DNA of 10,752 nucleotides, from the NCBI GenBank assembly GCA_036507695.1, contig DATCIR010000154.1, positions 1 through 10,752 of the forward strand, written 5' to 3'. Made by a program: the position numbers and the translations under genes. This document shows, one piece after another, positions 6,307 to 10,752 of this stretch; the first letter of the stretch is position 1; every line of letters begins with the position of its first letter. The notes below the pieces were generated by a model that made no database searches, was not told the DNA's origin, and saw only the letters and a program-made list of their open reading frames with translations. This DNA comes from JAKEGK01 sp036507695 (GTDB lineage Bacteria; Pseudomonadota; Gammaproteobacteria; SZUA-152).

Positions 6307-7176
6307 ATGAACTTAAAGCCACAGGACGTTTTGTTTTTGCTCAAGCTGGTTGCTTTGGGTAGAAAACATTGGTCATTCAATAAGATAGCAGTAGAGCTGG
6401 GCATGAGCCAGTCAGAAGTGCATGCGGCTGCCAAGCGTGCGCTGGCTGCACGGCTCGCAGTAAAAGAAGACGAAAATATATGGCCGAATATTAGAAATCT
6501 GGAGGATTTCCTGTTGCACGGTATTCAGTACGTGTTTGTCCCGGAACGGGGTGGATTAACGCGGGGTATGCCGACTGCCCATGCGTCTGCGCCGATGGCT
6601 GCCTGGTTTGTGAAGGATAATGAACCGCCGCCGGTTTGGCCTGATCCGGAAGGCGAAGTACGGGGTGAGTCTTTTTCACCTGTATATAAGTCAGCGCCTG
6701 TTGCGGCAAAGAATGATCCTGAGCTCTATCAGTTGCTTGCCCTGGTGGATGCGGTCCGTGGTGGTCGCGCCAGAGAACGTGATATGGCTAAAAAGGAATT
6801 GAAAAAACGCCTGGGTACGTCAACTGAGGAGAAGAAAAACATGTTGAAGCGAAATCGCGGCAAGATTGTCATCGGCGGTTCGATTGTCGTTTCGCGTGCC
6901 GCTTTGCACGAGGCGGTAAAGCGATTCCACATCCGCCGGCTTGTCTTGTTTGGTTCCGCCGCCCGGGGCGAACTTACCCCGGATAGCGATATCGACCTGT
7001 TGGTTGATTTTGAACATGGGCTAGAACCGTCGCTGGGCGGCATGGTGGACATTCAGGATGCCTTTGTCAAACTGTTCGGTGGCCGCAAGGTGGACATGGC
7101 CACACTATCTATTCTGAACAATCCTTACCGGAAGCGGGCGATAGAGAAGGACATGGAGGAACTCTATGCAGCCTGA
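6307..7176 (+). CDS. mntA: Winged-helix regulator fused to MntA-type nucleotidyltransferase antitoxin
   Basis: The 289-residue protein combines two parts. Residues 1-60 look like a helix-turn-helix regulator (FNKIAVELGMSQSEVHAAAK), extended by a conserved-looking segment rich in Pro/Gly (GGLTRGMPTAHA, PPPVWPDPEGEVRG) to about 165. Residues 179-289 form a minimal nucleotidyltransferase with G216-S217 and Asp228/Asp230 in the order GSx10DxD, and a third acidic residue likely at KVDMA. In characterised MntA/HepT pairs this domain AMPylates the HepT toxin on the tyrosine of RX4HXY and so neutralises it. The nucleotidyltransferase usually stands alone. Here ATG 6841 (residue 179) has GAGGAGA about 9-15 bases upstream, so both a fusion and a separate short antitoxin could be made from one gene. 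It overlaps hepT by 11 bases. Confidence 0.8.
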   Translation: MNLKPQDVLFLLKLVALGRKHWSFNKIAVELGMSQSEVHAAAKRALAARLAVKEDENIWPNIRNLEDFLLHGIQYVFVPERGGLTRGMPTAHASAPMAAWFVKDNEPPPVWPDPEGEVRGESFSPVYKSAPVAAKNDPELYQLLALVDAVRGGRARERDMAKKELKKRLGTSTEEKKNMLKRNRGKIVIGGSIVVSRAALHEAVKRFHIRRLVLFGSAARGELTPDSDIDLLVDFEHGLEPSLGGMVDIQDAFVKLFGGRKVDMATLSILNNPYRKRAIEKDMEELYAA

Positions 7177-7525
7177 GGACAGGGATGCGGCGTATTTATG
7201 GGATATGCTGCAGGCCGCCGGGGAAGTGAAGATGATGATGGAAAATCATGTCCTGGATGCTTTTCTTGAGAATCATATTCTGTTGAGGGCGATTGAGCGA
7301 ACTATTGAAATTATCGGTGAAGCCGCCCGTCGCGTCTCGACTTCATACATGGATGCCCATCCGGAGATCCCCTGGCGCCAGATTATCGGGCAACGTAACA
7401 TCCTGGTACATGAATATGGTCAGATTGACCATGCTTTGTTGTATAAAACCGCTATGGAAGATATTCCTGTATTGATTAATCAGCTGCAGGTGTTACTGCC
7501 GCCCCTGGATGACGCGGAATCATGA
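7166..7525 (+). CDS. hepT: HepT-family HEPN RNase toxin (DUF86)
   Basis: The 119-residue all-helical protein carries the HEPN motif R77-NILV-H82-E-Y84, that is RX4HXY, the catalytic signature of HepT toxins. Flanking features fit DUF86: LLRAIERTIEIIGEAARRVS in the second helix and IPWRQIIGQRNILVHEY before the motif. Arg and His cut RNA; Tyr84 is the residue AMPylated by MntA in studied homologues. The start lies inside the end of the upstream nucleotidyltransferase gene, behind ATGGAGGA, so antitoxin and toxin are coupled and in the usual order. All key residues are intact, so an active toxin is expected. Confidence 0.9.
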   Translation: MQPEDRDAAYLWDMLQAAGEVKMMMENHVLDAFLENHILLRAIERTIEIIGEAARRVSTSYMDAHPEIPWRQIIGQRNILVHEYGQIDHALLYKTAMEDIPVLINQLQVLLPPLDDAES

Positions 7526-7547
7526 ATTTGAAAGTATAAATTGATTC

Positions 7548-8036
7548 ATGATTATTCATCGCATACAAAAACTGGCGGCGAAACTGGAGAATGTCAGTCG
7601 TGAACGGTTGGAAGATAACAACCCCCTTGGTGAATGGCATGCCAATTTATATGTTATCGATCGCCGGCAGCGCGTGATGTTTTATCATGATAAAACCCGG
7701 TTTGTCTTGTTTGTTCCAGGCTTAATGAAAAAAGATTTCGCCAACCTCGACTTTTGGTTCAAGGATTTATTTGCCAATACCATGCTGAAGTTAGGCTATG
7801 AGCCGGAGTTGCTTGAGAAGGCGTTAGCGCAGGTGGATGCTTTGCGCTTTGATACGGTTTGCGATCGTTCCGTGCAAGTATCTATGCGCACGGCGAAGTT
7901 GCAGGATCTCGATGGAATGTTAATGGATGTGCAAAAATGTGATGGAACTGCCGATGTATTCAGTGTCGGCGCGATTAAACGAGCGCCCAGTGACTACCAA
8001 GGGGATGAAGACGAGCGAATGGTTGCGGCCTGTTAA
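7548..8036 (+). CDS. DUF6933-like protein
   Basis: The 162-residue product opens MIIHRIQKLAAKL and has WHANLYVIDRRQRVMFYHDK and LFVPGLMKKDFANLDFWFKD. This combination matches, from memory, the DUF6933 family of unknown function. It looks soluble with no signal peptide. It begins 22 bases after the hepT stop, with no terminator between, so it is probably the third gene of the operon driven from 6247. DUF6933 proteins occur beside toxin-antitoxin genes and as orphans; a link to HepT control is only suggested by position. ATG 7548 has only a weak ribosome binding site (GAAAG about 12 bases upstream). Confidence 0.7.
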   Translation: MIIHRIQKLAAKLENVSRERLEDNNPLGEWHANLYVIDRRQRVMFYHDKTRFVLFVPGLMKKDFANLDFWFKDLFANTMLKLGYEPELLEKALAQVDALRFDTVCDRSVQVSMRTAKLQDLDGMLMDVQKCDGTADVFSVGAIKRAPSDYQGDEDERMVAAC

Positions 8037-8083
8037 GGCGATGCGGAATTTGATTAGCACCGTGATTTGATGGAAACTGAATC

Positions 8084-8251
8084 GTGAGCGCCGCTGAGAT
8101 TGTAAATACGGTCTGGATCTATACCCACGTCTTGCGTGACGACGGCGTGGGATATGAGGATTATGTCGAGGCCGCTCTCGCACATCCATGTGCTTCGCGG
8201 CATTGGAATATTCCTGTTCAGCACAGCTCCCAGCCCGTAGGTTGGCGGTGA
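8084..8251 (+). pseudogene. Possible C-terminal remnant of a tyrosine recombinase/integron-type integrase
   Basis: The frame from GTG 8084 encodes AAEIVNTVWIYTHVLRDDGV and then diverges, ending at TGA 8251 inside the 72-bp repeat. The phrase IYTHVL preceded by a T-x-x spacing is what follows the last conserved residues of phage- and integron-type integrases (TTMIYTHVL, with Tyr as the nucleophile). The rest (GYEDYVEAALAHPCASRHWN) does not match the usual tail. If real, only the final piece of the gene survives, with the catalytic R-H-R part gone. The match is short, so this is tentative. Confidence 0.35.
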
Positions 8252-8333
8252 GGTACGAACCCCAACATGACGCTGCTGAACAGTTGCGTTGGGGATCCTG
8301 CGTTTTGTGCCCTTGCGGTACATTCCAACCTAC
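8231..8333. repeat. Direct repeat copy A with GTAGGTTGG/CCAACCTAC ends
   Basis: Bases 8231-8302 match 9460-9531 at 70 of 72 positions. Copy A has inverted ends GTAGGTTGG (8237-8245) and CCAACCTAC (8325-8333) and an inner stem CCCCAAC (8260-8266) with GTTGGGG (8288-8294), so the whole unit can fold. Related GTAGGTTGG repeats are common in gammaproteobacteria (from memory). It lies just upstream of the promoter of the second nucleotidyltransferase module. Confidence 0.85.
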
Positions 8334-8371
8334 ACCGGTGTAAACCTGGAAATTCCGGGCCGAAATCCGGC

Positions 8372-8418
8372 TTGATAGTTCATATATTGTGAACTATAGT
8401 TCATCACAAATGAACTAT
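8372..8418 (+). promoter_or_regulatory. Promoter with four-half-site operator for the 8433 gene
   Basis: TTGATA (8372-8377) and TATAGT (8395-8400) with exactly 17 bases between make a good sigma-70 promoter. Overlaid on it are ATAGTTCA (8375-8382), TGAACTAT (8390-8397), ATAGTTCA (8396-8403) and TGAACTAT (8411-8418): two identical palindromes with 7-base spacers, overlapping by two bases. Repressor binding would cover both boxes. The winged-helix N-terminus of the gene that starts at 8433 is the likely ligand. Confidence 0.8.
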
Positions 8419-8432
8419 CGGATTGGACCACC

Positions 8433-9014
8433 ATGAGCCAGCTTAGCGATGCCCTGTTTACCGAGACCCAGCAAAAGGTGCTGGGTCTGTTGTACGGCCA
8501 GCCGGATCGGAGTTTTTACACCAAGGAGATTCTGCGCCTGACGGAAATGGGGGTGGCGACCATCAAGCGGGAGTTGGACCGCATGTTGGCGGCGGGTATT
8601 TTGAGCATGACCCGGATTGGCAACCAGCACCATTATCAGGCCAACCCGCAGTGCCCGATCTACGGCGAGTTGATTGGCATCGTCAAAAAGACCTTTGGTA
8701 TAACCGAGGTCATCCGCCGGGCGCTTGAACCGCTGGCGGAAAAGATCGACCGGGCCTTTATCTTTGGTTCCGTGGCTAGCGGCAGGGAGACCGCAGCCAG
8801 CGATATCGACTTGCTGATTATCGGCGAGGCGGGTTTTGCCGACGTGGTCAGCGCGCTCTATCCGGTTCAGGCAACGCTGGGCCGGGAGGTGAATCCGAAA
8901 ATTTATCGTAAGGAGGAATGGACTCGAATGCGTAATGCAAAGGATGCGTTTGTTACTGAGGTACTGGCAAAGCCGTGCATGGATGTGATCGGGGGTGGGA
9001 ATGAGCCTGGATAA
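8433..9014 (+). CDS. Winged-helix/nucleotidyltransferase antitoxin-like protein
   Basis: Of 193 residues, about 5-75 form a winged helix (TQQKVLGLLYGQPDRSFYTK, then GVATIKRELDRMLAAGIL and a YQAN wing). Residues 100-180 form a nucleotidyltransferase with G112-S113 and Asp124/Asp126, again GSx10DxD. This architecture is a known standalone family in which DNA binding and nucleotide transfer are joined in one protein. It is paired here with a helical HEPN-like partner, so an autoregulating antitoxin that modifies its toxin is the best inference. The start ATG 8433 lies 14 bases after the operator, with a poor ribosome binding site (GGA). It is not closely similar to the fused protein at 6307: the winged helix differs and there is no Pro/Gly-rich middle. 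Confidence 0.82.
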   Translation: MSQLSDALFTETQQKVLGLLYGQPDRSFYTKEILRLTEMGVATIKRELDRMLAAGILSMTRIGNQHHYQANPQCPIYGELIGIVKKTFGITEVIRRALEPLAEKIDRAFIFGSVASGRETAASDIDLLIIGEAGFADVVSALYPVQATLGREVNPKIYRKEEWTRMRNAKDAFVTEVLAKPCMDVIGGGNEPG

Positions 9015-9453
9015 CCTGATCGGGATCAGCCTGGAGAAGGTCGTGCCGGATGCTGTGGTGATCGGGCGGCTGTTATCAGCGGCCAGGCGCAATATCGCCG
9101 ATGCGCATGTGCGGGAAATCAGCACCGAGAATCGCTTCGATGCTGCCTACAAGGCCATCATGCAGATGGCCAATGCCGCATTGCAGGCCAACGGCTTCAG
9201 AACGCTGACCAGCAAGCCCGGCCACCACATGACCATGATACAAACGCTCAGCCAAACCATCGGCGCGGACAGGCAGACCGTCATTGTACTCGACGCTCTG
9301 CGCAAACAGCGCAACGTGGCGGATTACTCCGGTGATGTTGTGCCGATGAGCGCGGTGGAGGAATGCCTGTCCCATGCGCAGGCCCTGCAAAAGTCGGTTT
9401 ATAACTGGTTGGAAGAGAACAAACCCGAGTTGCTTGGTGATAAAAAAGATTAA
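9001..9453 (+). CDS. HEPN-like partner protein with variant motif
   Basis: The 150-residue helical protein overlaps the nucleotidyltransferase gene by 14 bases. ATG 9001 follows GGGGGTGGG closely; an in-frame GTG at 8995 would add two residues. Helices around 40-65 (AYKAIMQMANAALQANGF) and the segment KPGHHMTMIQTL resemble HEPN and minimal-nucleotidyltransferase-associated helical proteins. Where HEPN toxins have R-x4-6-H, this protein has R101-KQ-R104-NVAD-Y109 followed by SGD, with no histidine at the expected place. It may use another residue, act on another substrate, or be a non-catalytic partner. Genes like this are often annotated only as HEPN or DNA-binding protein. The role as toxin is inferred from operon position. 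Confidence 0.65.
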   Translation: MSLDNLIGISLEKVVPDAVVIGRLLSAARRNIADAHVREISTENRFDAAYKAIMQMANAALQANGFRTLTSKPGHHMTMIQTLSQTIGADRQTVIVLDALRKQRNVADYSGDVVPMSAVEECLSHAQALQKSVYNWLEENKPELLGDKKD

Positions 9454-9459
9454 AGCCCG

Positions 9460-9545
9460 CAGCCCGTAGGTTGGCGGTGAGGTACGAACCCCAACATGAC
9501 GCTGCTGAACAGTTGCGCTGGGGTTCCTGCGTCACCCCAACCTGC
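9460..9545. repeat. Direct repeat copy B
   Basis: The second copy of the 72-bp repeat starts 7 bases after the HEPN-like gene stops, in the same orientation as copy A, with GTAGGTTGG (9466-9474) and a degenerate partner CCAACCTGC (9537-9545). Together the two copies bracket the operator and both genes of the module. Confidence 0.85.
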
Positions 9546-9589
9546 GAGGTTTCAGGTGTCTGGATCATGAATCAACTGCCGCTGAATAA

Positions 9590-9600
9590 AGCTCGGAGTC
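9590..9600. repeat. Left 11-bp target duplication of MITE-2
   Basis: AGCTCGGAGTC occurs here and again, exactly, at 9742-9752 on the other side of the element. The right copy continues into CTTTAATC, the left copy does not, as expected if the element split a single repeat unit at this point. Confidence 0.75.
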
Positions 9601-9741
9601 AAATGGCACTTACTTAAGCTCAGAACCGTCGTCTTCCCGGCGTCTTTTAAAGCATGCCCCGGCTTACAACATACCGGGGCATGCTTTAAAAAATGCCGGA
9701 ATGACGAAAATCCAAAAAATTGCGTTAAGTAAGTGCCATTC
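9601..9741. mobile_element. MITE-like element 2 (141 bp) with long internal hairpin
   Basis: Ends AATGGCACTTACTTAA (9602-9617) and TTAAGTAAGTGCCATT (9725-9740) are perfect inverted repeats. No coding capacity. Inside, TTTTAAAGCATGCCCCGG (9645-9662) pairs perfectly with 9674-9691 across an 11-base loop. The hairpin's right half recurs at 10351-10368 in another element. The left ~35 bases match, in reverse complement, the right end of the element at 5885-6065, while the centres differ, so the family has shared ends and swapped cores. Confidence 0.78.
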
Positions 9742-9787
9742 AGCTCGGAGTCCTTTAATCTGCTTTAATCGCGGAGTTCTTTGATCG
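9742..9787. repeat. GGAGTCCTTTAATC repeat downstream of MITE-2
   Basis: AGCTCGGAGTCCTTTAATC is followed by CTGCTTTAATC-like and GCGGAGTTCTTTGATCG units: a degenerate tandem array of the same repeat seen at 3550-3611, 3835-3882 and 6066-6102. Confidence 0.75.
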
Positions 9788-9808
9788 AAGGAATGAATAC
9801 AAACTTGA

Positions 9809-9856
9809 GCGAGTAGTGTGGAAGAGGTGCTGGCGGGGAATGGAAAGGAAATCTGA
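9809..9856 (+). pseudogene. Gene-tail remnant, same family as 2345-2455
   Basis: After an in-frame TGA at 9806 the frame reads ASSVEEVLAGNGKEI and stops at TGA 9856. Bases 9818-9834 are identical to 2417-2433 and in the same frame, so this is the last part of a gene related to the one left at 2345-2455. Too short to be functional. Confidence 0.4.
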
Positions 9857-9874
9857 TGTGCTAAGGAGATGGGT

Positions 9875-10240
9875 ATGGCGAAAGCCGATGACGACAAGCT
9901 GAGCAAGAGCGTGGCCGATGCACGGCGCGCCATTGAATTGCGTGAAAAAAGTTATCGTGAGCAGGCCTTGAAAATGTATCCGCATATTTGCGGACGCTGT
10001 GGCCGGGAGTTTCACGGCAAAAATCTGCGGGAGTTGACCGTGCATCACCGGGATCACAATCATGATAACAATCCCGCTGATGGCAGTAATTGGGAGTTGT
10101 TGTGTCTGTACTGTCATGACAATGAGCACCAGCGGCAATTGGAAGCACAGCAAAGCCGGGCTGGCGGCGGTCAGCGTGCTGCTGCAACGCATAATCCGTT
10201 TGCGGATTTAAAATCGATGCTGGAAAAAAACAAGAAATAA
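9875..10240 (+). CDS. yajD: YajD-family HNH nuclease
   Basis: The 121-residue protein is close in length to E. coli YajD (about 115). A charged N-terminal helix is followed by a zinc-binding pair C39-GR-C42, the HNH core LTVHHRDHNHDNN (H57, H58, with Asp and His following), N72 in GSNWELLC, a second pair C77-LY-C80, and H81 and H85. HNH proteins of this type bind a zinc ion through the four Cys and cut DNA with a His-metal centre; the cellular role of YajD is not established. AAGGAG at 9863-9868 is six bases before ATG 9875, which decides the start over the in-frame ATG at 9869 that abuts it. It appears monocistronic, between two repeat elements. Confidence 0.88.
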   Translation: MAKADDDKLSKSVADARRAIELREKSYREQALKMYPHICGRCGREFHGKNLRELTVHHRDHNHDNNPADGSNWELLCLYCHDNEHQRQLEAQQSRAGGGQRAAATHNPFADLKSMLEKNKK

Positions 10241-10244
10241 CTAA

Positions 10245-10407
10245 GGAACATCTGATAAATTCGTCATTCCGGACGAAGCAAAGCGGAGATCCGGAACCCA
10301 GTAGTTTTAAATCAGTGTGTTACTGGATACCGGCCCCGGCTTACACCATGCCGGGGCATGCTTTAAAAGACGCCGGTATGACGAAATATGAATTAATCAG
10401 AGCTTCC
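10245..10407. mobile_element. Small inverted-repeat element after yajD
   Basis: Outer ends GGAACATCTGAT (10245-10256) and ATCAGAGCTTCC (10396-10407) match at 10 of 12 positions when inverted. Flanks CTAA (10241-10244) and CTCA (10408-10411) could be an aged 4-bp duplication. Inside are inner inverted ends TTCGTCATTCCGG (from 10260) and CCGGTATGACGAA (to 10385) and a stem GCCCCGGC/GCCGGGGC (10333-10357). The core shares GGGGCATGCTTTAAAA with MITE-2. Noncoding; whether it was mobilised as the outer or the inner unit is unclear. Confidence 0.55.
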
Positions 10408-10411
10408 CTCA

Positions 10412-10569
10412 ATTCAATTCATCCCGAATAGAAATACAGGATTAGAGGGAATGAACATCGGTCAGTTTACGATTTAGTTTGTTTTTATTGCATTAAGGGT
10501 TAATAACATTTCGCTTTGTGTTGTAATTATTACTGGCACCTTGGGGTATAAAAAATTCAGGGCAATAAC
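10412..10569. promoter_or_regulatory. AT-rich upstream region of the last gene
   Basis: This 158-bp stretch has no gene. It is strongly AT-rich with TATAAA at 10547-10552 as a plausible -10 box 17 bases before the ATG; no -35 at ideal spacing is seen (TTGTAA at 10521 is 20 bases away). The switch from repeat-laden DNA to a clean AT-rich leader suggests the edge of the accessory region. Confidence 0.35.
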
Positions 10570-10752
10570 ATGCGTCACACCTCCACCGGTTCTGCAACGC
10601 GCACTACATTAATTTCAGTATTCGCAGTCACTGCATTTCTGGCAGTGGCGGTCATGTTATTGCCAAAGGGATTTAGCGGCGATACGGCTATTATCGGTCA
10701 GGGCTCTAACGTCGTGGTTCTTGCGCATAATAAAGATTCTGTACAAAGCCTG
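10570..10752 (+). CDS. Membrane-anchored protein, 5' end only
   Basis: From ATG 10570 the frame is open to the end of the window (61 residues). A short basic N-terminus (MRHTSTGSATR) precedes one hydrophobic segment at about 13-31 (LISVFAVTAFLAVAVMLLP), then GFSGDTAIIGQGSNVVVLAH and NKDSVQSL. This is a signal-anchor or uncleaved leader with the rest probably periplasmic. The GQGxNVVVLAHNxxSVQS phrase recalls the start of thioredoxin-like folds, but no CxxC is visible in this part. Family unassigned. Confidence 0.65.
   Translation, partial: MRHTSTGSATRTTLISVFAVTAFLAVAVMLLPKGFSGDTAIIGQGSNVVVLAHNKDSVQSL

Noticed and set aside
8415..9125. Minus-strand 236-codon frame over the nucleotidyltransferase gene
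   Set aside because: It is antisense to a gene with clear GSx10DxD and a matching promoter; no recognisable domain.
9755..10192. Minus-strand frames opposite yajD
   Set aside because: They overlap the HNH gene, whose Cys pairs and HNH residues and ribosome binding site are all present on the + strand.
10534..10552. Sigma-54 promoter before the last gene (TGGCAC followed by TTGGGG)
   Set aside because: The spacing to a TTGC-type -12 element is wrong and the -12 sequence does not match; the AT-rich TATAAA is more plausible.

Overview
The window looks like an accessory 'toxin island' from a proteobacterial chromosome, most likely a gammaproteobacterium. That assignment rests on inference: mixed GC content, proteobacterial-type HipBA, MntA/HepT and YajD proteins, and many short intergenic palindromes of the kind common in gammaproteobacteria. 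Nothing in the window fixes the species. All intact genes read on the + strand.

Layout. 3-1235 is the 3' part of a TPR-like helical-repeat protein that begins upstream. 1389-2310 is a class IV (HDAC11-like) deacetylase split by a frameshift at a run of seven G. After a short remnant ORF (2345-2455) comes a RhuM/Fic protein (2488-3540) whose Fic motif is split by a 17-codon in-frame insertion. 3541-4032 holds palindromic repeats and gene debris. 4093-5695 is a hipB-hipA pair behind two operator palindromes. 5696-6246 holds a small ORF, a MITE-like element and repeats. 6307-8036 is an operon of a winged-helix/nucleotidyltransferase fusion, a HepT-type HEPN toxin and a DUF6933-like protein. 8433-9453 is a second, unrelated nucleotidyltransferase/HEPN-like pair with its own four-half-site operator, and a 72-bp direct repeat lies on each side of it. 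A second MITE-like element (9601-9741), a YajD-type HNH nuclease (9875-10240), a third small inverted-repeat element (10245-10407) and the 5' end of a membrane-anchored protein (10570 to the edge) complete the window.

How the parts relate. At least four modules in about 7 kb carry enzymes typical of toxin-antitoxin or defence systems: Fic (AMP transfer), HipA (protein kinase), MntA/HepT (AMP-transferring antitoxin plus RNase toxin) and a variant nucleotidyltransferase/HEPN pair. Three of them have recognisable autoregulatory palindromes in front. The modules are separated by a recurring palindromic repeat (core GGAGTCCTTTAATC), by MITE-like elements inserted at the same position inside that repeat with apparent 11-bp duplications, and by gene fragments, including a possible tyrosine-recombinase tail. 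This suggests a region assembled by repeated gain and loss of cassettes. The most notable single observations are the insertion inside the Fic active-site motif, the same-site MITE insertions, the direct repeats around the second nucleotidyltransferase/HEPN module, and the loss of the usual HEPN histidine in that module.
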